NCBI GenBank assembly: GCA_040386775.1
Contig: JAZKEU010000015.1
Span: 36,016-100,015, forward strand
Reading direction: 5' to 3'
From: Bdellovibrionota bacterium
Lineage (GTDB): Bacteria > Bdellovibrionota > Bdellovibrionia > Bdellovibrionales > JAEYZS01
DNA length: 64,000 bases
Of the stretch, positions 34,785 through 44,172 are shown one piece after another (position 1 is the first letter of the stretch; every line of letters begins with the position of its first letter). The translations under genes were made by a program, and so were the position numbers. The notes under the pieces are model-generated. The model was not told the DNA's origin, made no database searches, and saw nothing but the letters and a program-made list of their open reading frames with translations.

Positions 34785-36568
34785 TGTCTCAAAATCTACT
34801 CCAATTGAATGGCGGCAATAAGGCCTTCGGTATGCAAGTGCTGTTTGATCAGGCAACATTTGCGCTTAACGAAGGTGAGCATGTGGGTGTGATCGGTCCC
34901 AATGGTGCGGGCAAAACCACGCTTTTTAAAATTCTCATCGGCGAAGAAGATCTCGATGAAGGACAAATCGTCAAATCCAGATCTCTTTCCTTAGGCTATT
35001 TGTCTCAACACGATCATTGGCACGCTGATGAAACTGGAAACAGCTACTTGGAACGCATATCTAAGCTCCCACTTTGGCAAGTCAAGACCATGGGAAGAGA
35101 ACTTAAAGTCACGGAAGATATTTTCGAAAAGAAGATCATGAGTTTGAGTGGTGGATATAGAATGCGGATTAAGCTGTTGGGATTGTTGGGGCAAGATCCA
35201 AATCTTTTACTGCTCGATGAACCCACAAACTATTTGGATTTAGAAACCACGCTATTGTTGGAAGTTTTTTTGCAAAGCTACGAGGGTGCGTTTTTACTTA
35301 TTTCTCATGACCGTGAATTTTTAAGAAGAACCACGGATCATATTTTAGAAGTCGAGGCCGGCGAGATCGTAAAGTACAATGGAAACATTGATGATTACTT
35401 TGATCAAAAAGAACTCTTAAGAACACAACTTGAGGCTAAAGCGCGCAGCCAAGCCGACAAAAGAAAAGTGGTTTTGGATTTCGTAGCGAGATTTGGAGCT
35501 TCGGCGAACAAAGCCAAGCAGGCGCAAAGTAGACTGAAATCCTTGGACCGCATGGAAAACATTGCGATCAAAGATCTTCCTGTGGGTGCCAGCATTCAAA
35601 TCCCAGAGCCTCCACATGTTGGCAAATCCATTATCAAGCTCGAGAAAGCATCTTTTGGCTATTCAGAGAAAAAAGTCATCAGCGATATTTCACTAGAGAT
35701 AAAAAGAGGCGATCACGTGGCCGTGGTGGGATTGAACGGCGCAGGTAAATCCACGCTACTCAAAGGTATCGTCGGTACGCTAAAGCCTCTGGATGGAACA
35801 AGAGAATTGGGTTATGAAGTGAAAATAGGAATTTTTAACCAGCACGTGATTGAAGTGCTAAATCCAAATCACACGGTGATGGAATCGCTAGAAGATGCCG
35901 CCCATAATGATGTGAAACGCCAAGAAGTTTTGAATATGGCAGGATCTTTACTTTTCTCAGGTGATCGCATTCACAAAAAAGTGCAAATGCTTTCGGGCGG
36001 CGAAAAATCTAGAGTTGCCCTGGGAAGATTATTACTCGAAAAAGTTCCCTGCTTACTTCTAGATGAACCAACGAACCATTTGGATTTTCAAACTGTAGAG
36101 GCACTCACTCAAGCGCTGATCAAGTACACAGGTACATTTGTCGTCGTAAGCCATGATAGAGGTTTTATTAAAAGAGTAGGGAATAAGATTCTGGAAGTTT
36201 CTTCCGGCGGAGTATTGCTTTATCCAGGGACCTACGATGAGTATGTTTGGAGTTTGCAGAAGAGACTTGCGACAGAAGAAGACGTGGTTGAAAAAGTTGC
36301 GGTCAAGATTGTCGAAACTAAAAAAACTACAGACAAAAGAGAGCGTGACAAAAAACTAAGAACTTTAAGTCGTAAAATTGAACAGTGCGAAGAGACAATT
36401 GCAAAATTAGAAAAACAAAACTCCGAGATCAACGAAAAAATCGTTGCCGGAGATGCCTCTCGAGAGTTGGGACAGGAAATGGCCAATAACTTTATTAAAA
36501 TTCAAGAACTAGAATCGGAATGGTTAAATATGGAAGAAGAGAAGAAATCTCTAACCGAAGATTTATAG
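34784..36568 (+). CDS. ABC-F family ATPase, Uup-like
   Basis: 594 residues from the ATG in TGATG (34784). The first ABC domain has GPNGAGKTT, LSGGYRMRIKL and LLLLDEPTNYLD; the second has GLNGAGKST, LSGGEKSRVALG and CLLLDEPTNHLD. The C-terminal 80 residues form a coiled coil (RDKKLRTLSRKIEQCEETI), as in Uup, where this part binds DNA or ribosomal RNA. It is the second ABC-F protein in the window. The 3' end overlaps the convergent RNase H gene by six bases. Confidence 0.9.
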   Translation: MSQNLLQLNGGNKAFGMQVLFDQATFALNEGEHVGVIGPNGAGKTTLFKILIGEEDLDEGQIVKSRSLSLGYLSQHDHWHADETGNSYLERISKLPLWQVKTMGRELKVTEDIFEKKIMSLSGGYRMRIKLLGLLGQDPNLLLLDEPTNYLDLETTLLLEVFLQSYEGAFLLISHDREFLRRTTDHILEVEAGEIVKYNGNIDDYFDQKELLRTQLEAKARSQADKRKVVLDFVARFGASANKAKQAQSRLKSLDRMENIAIKDLPVGASIQIPEPPHVGKSIIKLEKASFGYSEKKVISDISLEIKRGDHVAVVGLNGAGKSTLLKGIVGTLKPLDGTRELGYEVKIGIFNQHVIEVLNPNHTVMESLEDAAHNDVKRQEVLNMAGSLLFSGDRIHKKVQMLSGGEKSRVALGRLLLEKVPCLLLDEPTNHLDFQTVEALTQALIKYTGTFVVVSHDRGFIKRVGNKILEVSSGGVLLYPGTYDEYVWSLQKRLATEEDVVEKVAVKIVETKKTTDKRERDKKLRTLSRKIEQCEETIAKLEKQNSEINEKIVAGDASRELGQEMANNFIKIQELESEWLNMEEEKKSLTEDL

Positions 36569-37003
36569 CTGTTCGCGAGCGTTCAAACAAAGTTCATCGG
36601 CGCGCTCGTTGTGAGTTTTTCCAGAGTGAGCTTTTACCCATTTCCAAGTGATCTTGTGATTTTGACTGAGATAATCTAAAGCGATGATGATATCCACGTT
36701 AGGAATTTTTTGACCTTTGGCCTTTATCCAACCATTAGCCTTCCAGCCTTTACTCCAAAGCGTCATTGTATCCACAAGAATTCGACAATCAGTATAGAGA
36801 GTAACCTTAGAGCTCTGAGGTAAAATTTTAAGTGCTTCAATGGCGGCTTGAAATTCCATGCGGTAACTGGTGGTTTTCTTTTCGCGACCAAATCCTTCCG
36901 TAAGAACTTTGCCGTTTTGAACCATCACGAAAGCCCAAGATCCGTAAGACCCTTTCTCGCTTCCGTCTGTGTAGATTTCGATGGCTTTTTTATTTTTTAG
37001 CAT
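36563..37003 (-). CDS. rnhA: Ribonuclease HI
   Basis: 146 residues. The carboxylate set is in IEIYTDGSEKGSYGSW (Asp), YRMEFQAAIEAL (Glu), VTLYTDCRILVDTM (Asp) and the final NERADELCLNA (Asp), with the handle region WVKAHSGKTHN. Length matches bacterial RNase HI. It degrades RNA in RNA-DNA hybrids. It stands alone, with its 3' end overlapping the convergent Uup-like gene by six bases. Confidence 0.92.
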   Translation of the reverse strand: MLKNKKAIEIYTDGSEKGSYGSWAFVMVQNGKVLTEGFGREKKTTSYRMEFQAAIEALKILPQSSKVTLYTDCRILVDTMTLWSKGWKANGWIKAKGQKIPNVDIIIALDYLSQNHKITWKWVKAHSGKTHNERADELCLNAREQL

Positions 37004-37281
37004 TGTCTTTTCATTTCCACTCAGAAAACCCTCGATATAATGTTTATAAGGACTTAGCTTGGTAAAATAAAGAGAATCTCTGGGTTGATGTAAAGTCTAC
37101 TCTGCTTAGAAAACAGGAAAATTTAAGGCCATTACAGATTGGACTCAGCGCTTCTCACCATTATTTAATTTAATTGACCCGATTATTTTCACATAGAAGA
37201 CTTTAGAAGCCGTTTATATAAGCCAACAATAGGGTTGGTGTTTCTACTGAGCGCCGTAAATGCTCATCTATGAGGGGGAAT

Positions 37282-38280
37282 ATGAAGTTTATCATCGGAG
37301 CAATTGCTCTATTAGTGTCTGTGTCGTCAATGGCGACAGTATCTGGGTCAAAAACAATTACAATCATGGCTTATAACGTGGAGAATTTATTCGATACCAC
37401 CCATGATGCTGGAACAATCGATTGGACTTACCTTCCAATCGCAACAAAGAAGGCATCAAAAGAAGCTCAGAAATATTGTAAATCAATGAGTGAAGGCTTC
37501 TATAAAGAAGAGTGCTTGAACTTAGACTGGAGTGAGAAAGCCTACGCTGATCACCTTCGTAATTCAGGACGCGTCATTAAAGAATCAAACCCTGACATCG
37601 TAGTTTTAGAAGAAATTGAAAGCTTAAAAGTTGTCAACGAGCTTGTAGACAGAGCTCTCGGTGGAGCCTACAAGCACCGCGCTCTTATTGAAGGGGACGA
37701 TTCTAGAGGAATCGATGTGGGTGTGATTTCAAAATACCCTATCGTATCTTCTAAGCGTCACAGTACGTTTGTGAATGGTAAAAAATTAAATACTAGAGGA
37801 ATTCTAGAAGTCACAATCAACGTGAATGGAAAAAAGATTACGGTGTTCGGCAACCATTGGCCTAGCCAAGCCAATCCCGCAGAAGAGCGCGTAGCAAGTG
37901 CGGAACAATTGTTAGAGCTTGCTCAAGGCCAAAAATCCGATCTTGTGATGGCGGTGGGAGATTTCAACACTATTGATACAGATCGTCCGCATCCCTTTAA
38001 AGTTTTAGCCAATGACTTCCACGATGCAGAACAAGAAGCTCGTGACCTGGGTGTAAAATTAATGCCCGGAACCCACAACCATAAAGGTGAGTGGTCATCT
38101 CTGGATAGAATTTTTGTTTTCAAAAATGCAAAAATTCAGCCAGATTGGAGTTCTTTTAAAATTGTAGCTCATCAATGGATGTTGGATGACGCAAAGAAAG
38201 TTCCAAAACGCTTTGATGCAAAAACGGGAGAGGGGTTTTCTGACCATTTACCTGTCACAGTTCAAGTCTCTCTAGATTAA
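37282..38280 (+). CDS. Exported endonuclease/exonuclease/phosphatase (EEP) family enzyme
   Basis: 332 residues from ATG 37282; an in-frame ATG 12 bases earlier overlaps the GAGGGGG ribosome binding site and is rejected. A signal peptide (MKFIIGAIALLVSVSSMA) is followed by an EEP fold: MAYNVENLFDT, DIVVLEEIES, FGNHWPSQ, MAVGDFNTID, SSLDRIFVF and FSDHLPV. All the metal and catalytic His/Asp/Asn positions are present. It could be an exported DNase or a phosphodiesterase. Unlike the EEP enzyme at the right edge it lacks a C-x-x-L-F motif. Followed by an 11-bp inverted repeat. Confidence 0.85.
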   Translation: MKFIIGAIALLVSVSSMATVSGSKTITIMAYNVENLFDTTHDAGTIDWTYLPIATKKASKEAQKYCKSMSEGFYKEECLNLDWSEKAYADHLRNSGRVIKESNPDIVVLEEIESLKVVNELVDRALGGAYKHRALIEGDDSRGIDVGVISKYPIVSSKRHSTFVNGKKLNTRGILEVTINVNGKKITVFGNHWPSQANPAEERVASAEQLLELAQGQKSDLVMAVGDFNTIDTDRPHPFKVLANDFHDAEQEARDLGVKLMPGTHNHKGEWSSLDRIFVFKNAKIQPDWSSFKIVAHQWMLDDAKKVPKRFDAKTGEGFSDHLPVTVQVSLD

Positions 38281-38293
38281 AAAATAGCTCCAG

Positions 38294-38328
38294 TTGCCTC
38301 AATTTTAGCAATCAGCGAATTGAGGCAA
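38294..38328 (+). terminator. Inverted repeat, likely terminator after the EEP gene
   Basis: TTGCCTCAATT (38294-38304) and AATTGAGGCAA (38318-38328) are perfect 11-base arms with a 13-base loop, starting 13 bases after the stop. A TTTTTT run follows some 12 bases later, so termination is likely but not textbook. Confidence 0.6.
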
Positions 38329-38500
38329 TAGCCACTTAATTTTTTGAGGATAAAATTTTTGAGGACCGTTGCGTCATCATATCAAAAATATCATCGAAAC
38401 AAGACTAAATTGAAACTCTGACTTGAAAGAATTCTCTCTAAACTGTAATCACAAGTAGCAGAATTGTTAAATGCAAAATTCGCTTATTGACGGAGGATTC

Positions 38501-39412
38501 ATGTTCAAGTTTCAGGTTATATTCTCATTGATTTTTACTCTTATCCTTTCAGTTTCTTGCACCAGCAAAAGAGATAAAGAATTAGGTTCCGCAGAAAATC
38601 CCGTAAAATTCTTTTTTGTACCATCGGTGGATGCGACTCTTCTAGATTCGGGAGCAAAAGTAGTTAAAGAATATTTAGAAAAAGAAACTCCTTACAAATA
38701 TAAATTTGCCATTCCACAAAGTTATGTGGCGGTAGTGGAAGCCTTTGGAACAGACCGAGCCGATGTTGCGTCTCTGAATACATTTGGATACATATTGGCT
38801 AACGAAAAGTACGGTGTTGAAGCTCTCATCAGGGTTATTCGTTATGGATCAGATACGTATAAATCTCAAATCATTGCCAAGGCTGATGGTCCGATCAAGA
38901 AATTAGAGGATATTAACGGGAAAAAATTTGCCTACGTGGATTCTGCATCCACGTCAGGATACTTACTGCCGGCAAAATATTTGAAGGATAAAGGAGTGCA
39001 ACCAGAGTCAGTGGTATTTGCAAAAAAGCACGACAACGTCGTGACGATGATTTACCAAGGACAAGTGGATGCAGGAGCTACTTTTTACACTCCGCCAGAC
39101 AATGGGAAGATTCAAGATGCGAGACGTTTAGTAAAAACTCAATTTCCAGATGTTGAAGAGAAAATTAAAATTGTGGAGCTGACTTCAGACATTCCAAATG
39201 ATCCAATTGTTTTCAGAAAAGATTTATCACCAGAAATGAAAAAAACGATTCAAGATGCACTCCTCAAATTTGTTAAAACTCCAGATGGAGCTAAGGCTTT
39301 CCATGATCTTTACGGTGTAACAGATTTTAAAGTGAGCACTGACAAAGACTACGATTCAGTGAGAGATATTCTCAAAGCTCTAGGTAAAAATGCTTCGGAC
39401 CTAATAAAATAA
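38501..39412 (+). CDS. phnD: PhnD-like phosphonate/phosphate-binding lipoprotein
   Basis: 303 residues from ATG 38501 (GGAGG four bases before); the open frame from 38471 is not supported. Lipobox LSVSC after a hydrophobic leader. Family features are VKFFFVPSVDATLLDSGAK, YVAVVEAFGTDRADVASLN, KKFAYVDSASTSGYLLP and DAGATFYTPPD. It captures phosphonate, phosphite or phosphate for the ABC transporter encoded next. No C-P lyase genes are nearby, so phosphonate breakdown is not indicated here; uptake of phosphate or phosphite is as likely. Confidence 0.9.
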   Translation: MFKFQVIFSLIFTLILSVSCTSKRDKELGSAENPVKFFFVPSVDATLLDSGAKVVKEYLEKETPYKYKFAIPQSYVAVVEAFGTDRADVASLNTFGYILANEKYGVEALIRVIRYGSDTYKSQIIAKADGPIKKLEDINGKKFAYVDSASTSGYLLPAKYLKDKGVQPESVVFAKKHDNVVTMIYQGQVDAGATFYTPPDNGKIQDARRLVKTQFPDVEEKIKIVELTSDIPNDPIVFRKDLSPEMKKTIQDALLKFVKTPDGAKAFHDLYGVTDFKVSTDKDYDSVRDILKALGKNASDLIK

Positions 39413-39434
39413 TTTAGATGAATAGGAATTTTTA

Positions 39435-40202
39435 ATGAGTACGATATTATCCGTTAAGAACTTAGTAAAAACATACCCGAATGGAGTACAAGCTCTAAAG
39501 GGTGTTTCCTTTGATGTTAAAAAAGGGGAATTCGTCGTGATTATCGGGCTGAGTGGTTCTGGAAAATCCACTTTACTCCGATGTTTAAATCGTCTCCATG
39601 ATCCCACTTCTGGTGAAGTTATTTTTGATGGCAAAAATATTGTCAAAATTCAAGGAGCCGAAATTCGTGGCCTTCGTAAAAAAATGGCCATGATTTTTCA
39701 AAGTTTCAATCTGATTGATCGTCACACGGTAATCAGCAATGTTTTGACCGGGAATCTCCACAGAACGGGAACACTCAAAAGTATTTTAGGTATTTTTTCC
39801 GAAGAAGAAAAAAGTATCGCCAATAAGTTTTTAAAGTTAGTGGGTATCGGAGATAAAGCTAATTACCGAGCGGATCAACTTTCGGGTGGCCAAAAACAAA
39901 GAGTAGCTATTGCGAGAGCGCTGGCTCAAGAACCAGAAGTCCTGCTCGCGGATGAACCTGTCGCCTCGCTAGATCCCGCGACTTGCCACGTGGTGATGGA
40001 TTATTTAGAAAAAGTAAATAAGGAATTAGGCATTACGATCATTTGCAACCTCCATTTCTTGAGTTTAGTAAGAAGATACGCAACTCGCGTGATCGCGCTA
40101 AAAGGTGGGGAAGTAATGTACGATGGTGATCCAAAATCCATAGACAATAAATGGTTTGAAACAATTTACGGCGAAGGCGCTAAAGAAGTTCACATCAATT
40201 AA
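39435..40202 (+). CDS. phnC: PhnC-like ABC transporter ATPase
   Basis: 255 residues. Walker A is GLSGSGKST, the Q-loop is in MIFQSFNLIDRHTVI, the signature is LSGGQKQRVAIARAL and Walker B is VLLADEPVASLD. The motif FQSFNLIDRHTV and the length match PhnC. It energises the phosphonate-type transporter. It starts 22 bases after phnD with ribosome binding site AGGAA. Confidence 0.93.
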   Translation: MSTILSVKNLVKTYPNGVQALKGVSFDVKKGEFVVIIGLSGSGKSTLLRCLNRLHDPTSGEVIFDGKNIVKIQGAEIRGLRKKMAMIFQSFNLIDRHTVISNVLTGNLHRTGTLKSILGIFSEEEKSIANKFLKLVGIGDKANYRADQLSGGQKQRVAIARALAQEPEVLLADEPVASLDPATCHVVMDYLEKVNKELGITIICNLHFLSLVRRYATRVIALKGGEVMYDGDPKSIDNKWFETIYGEGAKEVHIN

Positions 40203-40265
40203 GGTTTTAAAAAGTTTGTTACAGCTAGGGAATCTAAAAGGGAATTGTAAGAGGAAAATTGTAAG

Positions 40266-41294
40266 ATGCGCGAAAATATAAAAGCTTCGATATTTGATAT
40301 TTTTTCATTTGGATATTTGCTCACATTAGCATTTGTCACGTGTTACCGGCCGACGGAAGAGCAGCTCTTAAACATAGAAATAGGTGCAATTGTAACATTG
40401 ATTTGTTTTATAGTGGGTTGGGTGCTGACATTTGTTCTTTACAAATTCAATGTTAAAACTCTAGGTCTTTTGATTTTCGAAGCGGCACACAAAAAAGCCT
40501 TGGGAAATAAGAAAAGTTTTTTAAAAAGCTTTTGGGGTTGGCATTTACAGGTCCTTTTTTGGGCGACATTCATTGTTTCCATTTATGTCACAGAATTTAG
40601 TTTTGATGACTTATTTTATGTGAAAGGCCTAGAAGGTGCACAAAGAATTTTTGTAAGCCTGATTACGCCAAACTTTGCCATTCTTCCTCAAGGCTTAATG
40701 GCCATTTTTGAAACAGTCTTTATGGCTTTTATGTCGACGGTAATTGCTGTTCCAATCGCTTTTGTTTTAAGTTTTGTTTGTGCCAAGAACGTTATGGGAA
40801 AAACGATGATTGGTTTTTCTGTATATTCGGTAATTAGAATTTTTAATAACATCGTAAGATCCATCGAACCTCTAATCTGGGCTATCATATTCTCCGTTTG
40901 GGTGGGAATTGGTCCATTTGCAGGGATGTTGGCACTGATGATAACTTCTGTTGCATCACTCACTAAACAGTATTCAGAATTTATTGAAGGGGTGAGTGAA
41001 GGTCCTATTGAAGGTATCCAATCGACGGGAGCAAATAGTCTTCAAGTTATTTGGTACGCCATTGTTCCTCAAATAGTTTTGCCTTATATTTCCTATACAA
41101 TTTATCGCTGGGACATCAACGTCAGAATGGCGACAATCATTGGTCTCGTTGGTGGCGGTGGTATTGGTACTATGTTGATGAATTATCAGGGGCAAGCTCT
41201 CTGGCATGAAGTGGGTACTTTAGCTCTTCTCATTGTTATAGTGGTATGGGCAATGGATACGGCATCGGCTTATATTAGAGAAGCAATTAAATAA
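40266..41294 (+). CDS. phnE: PhnE-like ABC transporter permease
   Basis: 342 residues with about seven to eight membrane helices. An N-terminal extension of two helices (14-75) is followed by the family core: IFETVFMAFMSTVIAVPIAF, the EAA-type loop FIEGVSEGPIEGIQSTGANS and the tail INVRMATIIGLVGGGGIGTM. It is longer than E. coli PhnE (about 260) because of the N-terminal part. Single permease, so it should form a homodimer with PhnC. Last gene of the phnDCE operon; a short GC hairpin with T-tract follows. Confidence 0.92.
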   Translation: MRENIKASIFDIFSFGYLLTLAFVTCYRPTEEQLLNIEIGAIVTLICFIVGWVLTFVLYKFNVKTLGLLIFEAAHKKALGNKKSFLKSFWGWHLQVLFWATFIVSIYVTEFSFDDLFYVKGLEGAQRIFVSLITPNFAILPQGLMAIFETVFMAFMSTVIAVPIAFVLSFVCAKNVMGKTMIGFSVYSVIRIFNNIVRSIEPLIWAIIFSVWVGIGPFAGMLALMITSVASLTKQYSEFIEGVSEGPIEGIQSTGANSLQVIWYAIVPQIVLPYISYTIYRWDINVRMATIIGLVGGGGIGTMLMNYQGQALWHEVGTLALLIVIVVWAMDTASAYIREAIK

Positions 41295-41339
41295 TTCTAT
41301 TTTTAAAGTCTTCTTCGCTTCTACCGATCAAAGATTTAC

Positions 41340-41360
41340 ACCGAGGCGTCGGTTTATTTT
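41340..41360 (+). terminator. Probable intrinsic terminator after phnE
   Basis: ACCGA (41340-41344), loop GGCG, TCGGT (41349-41353), then TTATTTT. The stem is short, but the T-rich tail and the position 46 bases after the stop fit. Confidence 0.5.
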
Positions 41361-41452
41361 CTTTATTTTATGAAGAAAGTTCATAAGCATAATCCTAACT
41401 TGATGTCTCCTGACTCTAGAAATACCTAAACGGTATTCGAGAGAGGTATCCC

Positions 41453-44149
41453 ATGGGAAAAAATATTTTTTTTATTTTTATAATTCTATTTCAAATTTCG
41501 GTACTGGCGGAAGAGCTAAAATTTGATCGTGGCCCTGATCCGCAAGATCCTATGCAAAAAGAATTAATTGAAATCATTCAAGACATGCCCTTCTTGCCAG
41601 GAATTTCAGAGCAACTTCAGGTTTTAGTGCCTTCACAAAAAGGGCAGAAGATGCGTCCAGATTTTGGTGCGATGCCACTGCGTGGATTTTTAACTCCCAA
41701 TTCTATTTCTGTGCTCGTGATTGGACAAGATGGAACGCATATAGCAGAAGGCGCTAATCGACCAGGCATTGCGGGATTTGGTGGCCGGGTCCACGATATG
41801 CTTATGCATTTTGGAATTTACGAGAGTGTGTTCTTTACAAATCTTTACGTGAATACAATTTCAGGACAATACGGGAGTCGTAGTACGCCGGTGGTAAAAG
41901 ATGGAAAGTCTATTCAGTACCTCAATGTGATTGAGAACAGACAATGGCTTATGACCCATGATGGTCTCTATGGAAAATGGAGAAATCGTTTTCTTTCTTG
42001 GGTTATCAGAAATAATCTAGACTCTCTAAAAATGGTAATGATGCTTGGACAAGCCGGAAAAGATGCAGGAGCAAATCTTGTGAATCATCTAGGTGGCAAA
42101 GTGACGGCAAGACCTAGCGTCGGCACTGGAGAGCAGTACAATGTACCGGTATTTAAAATGGTAGGAGCCGGTGGCAATAATGAGTGGGCCGTACCCTTAA
42201 CCAAAGATGGTGAAGACGTTGCGCAAGTTCTAATTCAAAATCCAAAAATTTTAAGTACCTTCAAAGATTCTTTAAATAAAAAACTTAAAGAGCTTGAAGA
42301 GCAAGAAACCTCAAAAACAATTCAGTCACAAATTAAAATTCTTAAGAAACGAATCTTAGCATTAGAAAAGCCATTTGATTACAGAGATGCGGATCGTGAA
42401 ACTGGTGAAGGAATTAGTACGACCAATGCAAAAGAATTATTGGTGGCCAACGTGGAAGCTGCAACCCAGCTTATGGTATTCACGCGCGGTGGGCCTCAAA
42501 AAAATGGAGTTCTTTATCCTGAACAATTTGGTGGCTGGGATCTAGAAACGATGGAAGTAAACGGTAAAAAAACACGTTCTATTCAAGGTCTAAGAATTCC
42601 TTGTGATGGAAGCCAAGCTGGTGTTTGTGCGGATGCAGAATACGTCATTGCACCTGATGTTGTTTTTGTAGGAGCTCCACATCCGACAGCCTTAAGCATG
42701 GGTGAAATGACTAGAAAGGGAAGTGCTGCAAAGAGCGTTGAAAAAGAATTACTAACCCCACTCAAAGAAGAACAATCAAGAGGTTGGGTTCCGCCGGCTC
42801 CGGAAAAAAATCTCAACTCACGCTTCTTAGAAGGAAAACCTTATTCCTACGGCAGAGGAATCATTCCACCAAGTCACGGTGATCCAGGAATAACAGATAT
42901 GCGTTTGTTACCTGTATCAACAGCGCAACGTAGCGGCAGCAGTACCATTGTGATTGGAACAAGAGACCGCGCGCAATTTTCAAAAGAAAAACTAAAAGAA
43001 ATGGAAAAAGCCACACCATCCAATGAAGATCTTGTGAATAGCCATAACGTTCTAACAAGTCGTCCAAAGTTTGAATCATGGTTATTTAAATACGACCGTG
43101 GGCCTGATAGTAGATATGCAAAATTACTTTTTGAGACGCTTGATAAAAAGTCAGTCCTCTGGGTGAAAGCTCAGTACAATGAGGAGGCTCAAGGCATTCT
43201 TAAAGAAAAACTCAAAGCAGACATGTCTCCTGATGAGCAAGACGATGTGTATTTAAAAACTGTGGGTATCATGTTTGATAAATATGGAATCGATGCCTTC
43301 AATTTCAAATCTCATCCCGAAGCTGGATTCTTTGGACATTATCGTGGAACGTTCGAAAACCCGCGTGTTGTTATTCTTGCCGATCCCCATGGTTACGATA
43401 GCTTTATCACTTCAAAAGCTGCTACTGGAGAAAGAGGGCAATATCTGAATGGTTTGATGAGCGACCTTGGGGTCGGAAGTGACTATCTAGTGATCAGTAC
43501 GGTTCCCATGATGATGGATGGCGCTACAAATGAAGAATGGTCTGGGGTTTTAGAAAGCACGCAAAATTATCGTGATCAACTTTTTAAAGAAATATTATCT
43601 CAAGGTACGCCAGACTTATTGATTGCAGACGGGCCAAATGCAGCCAAAGAATTAAAACGCATGGGTTATGATTTTGTCACAATTGAATCTAACGGCAAAG
43701 CAGACTCAGGATTTAAAGAAGCTGGATTAAAAATCGCGCAACGAAAAGCTTTTGCAAATGCCTCAGAAATTTCCGGAGCTAGAGTTGATATTCCGCGCGA
43801 ACACCTGACTTGGATTGCCAGAGTTTGGGAAGGCACTTCTGGAGACCGTGTTATCACCGCAGATGATAAAGAAAACAAAGGAAAGGCTTTTGCCATCGTT
43901 GCTCCCAATTGGGCAAGATTTGCCGAAGTTCACTTCACTAAAGAAGAGCAGGCCACCATTTCCGAACTTGTGAATAGGCTAACGCTATCGGGTGAACCAT
44001 TGCCTGGAGAGAAGATATCCGACTATGTCGAGCGCCGTTCGACGTGTATTTCCTTGGCCGAATACAAAGAACAAAAAGGAAAAAAGAAATGTGAATTGAA
44101 TTCCCCGCTGCAATTCCTGGGAGTCCTTAAGGATGCTGGTTCTTTTTAA
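41453..44149 (+). CDS. Large exported protein with uracil-DNA-glycosylase-like motifs, internally duplicated
   Basis: 898 residues; signal peptide MGKNIFFIFIILFQISVLA, ribosome binding site GAGAGG. Near residue 85 it reads ISVLVIGQDGTHIAEG (GQDxxH at 91-96), then RPGIAGFGGRVHDML and SVFFTNLY; at 408-415 it reads APHPTALS. These resemble the UDG-superfamily motif GQDPYH plus the later HPSPLS, in the right order, with a long insert (140-400) between. KYDRGPD at 546-552 repeats KFDRGPD at 23-29. The second half again has RVVILADPHGYDS (638-650), GQYLNGLMSDLG and SDYLVISTVP, a degenerate second copy. Export of such a fold is unexpected; activity is unproven. Confidence 0.6.
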   Translation: MGKNIFFIFIILFQISVLAEELKFDRGPDPQDPMQKELIEIIQDMPFLPGISEQLQVLVPSQKGQKMRPDFGAMPLRGFLTPNSISVLVIGQDGTHIAEGANRPGIAGFGGRVHDMLMHFGIYESVFFTNLYVNTISGQYGSRSTPVVKDGKSIQYLNVIENRQWLMTHDGLYGKWRNRFLSWVIRNNLDSLKMVMMLGQAGKDAGANLVNHLGGKVTARPSVGTGEQYNVPVFKMVGAGGNNEWAVPLTKDGEDVAQVLIQNPKILSTFKDSLNKKLKELEEQETSKTIQSQIKILKKRILALEKPFDYRDADRETGEGISTTNAKELLVANVEAATQLMVFTRGGPQKNGVLYPEQFGGWDLETMEVNGKKTRSIQGLRIPCDGSQAGVCADAEYVIAPDVVFVGAPHPTALSMGEMTRKGSAAKSVEKELLTPLKEEQSRGWVPPAPEKNLNSRFLEGKPYSYGRGIIPPSHGDPGITDMRLLPVSTAQRSGSSTIVIGTRDRAQFSKEKLKEMEKATPSNEDLVNSHNVLTSRPKFESWLFKYDRGPDSRYAKLLFETLDKKSVLWVKAQYNEEAQGILKEKLKADMSPDEQDDVYLKTVGIMFDKYGIDAFNFKSHPEAGFFGHYRGTFENPRVVILADPHGYDSFITSKAATGERGQYLNGLMSDLGVGSDYLVISTVPMMMDGATNEEWSGVLESTQNYRDQLFKEILSQGTPDLLIADGPNAAKELKRMGYDFVTIESNGKADSGFKEAGLKIAQRKAFANASEISGARVDIPREHLTWIARVWEGTSGDRVITADDKENKGKAFAIVAPNWARFAEVHFTKEEQATISELVNRLTLSGEPLPGEKISDYVERRSTCISLAEYKEQKGKKKCELNSPLQFLGVLKDAGSF

Positions 44150-44172
44150 GAAGGTAGCAAGTGAGAGAAATT

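Noticed and set aside
37282..38280. Exported EEP enzyme as a fifth C-x-x-L-F protein
   Set aside because: The mature N-terminus begins TVSGSKTITIMAYN without any Cys, so it does not share the motif.
38501..41294. PhnDCE as part of a phosphonate degradation operon
   Set aside because: No C-P lyase or phosphonatase gene is adjacent, so only uptake can be claimed.
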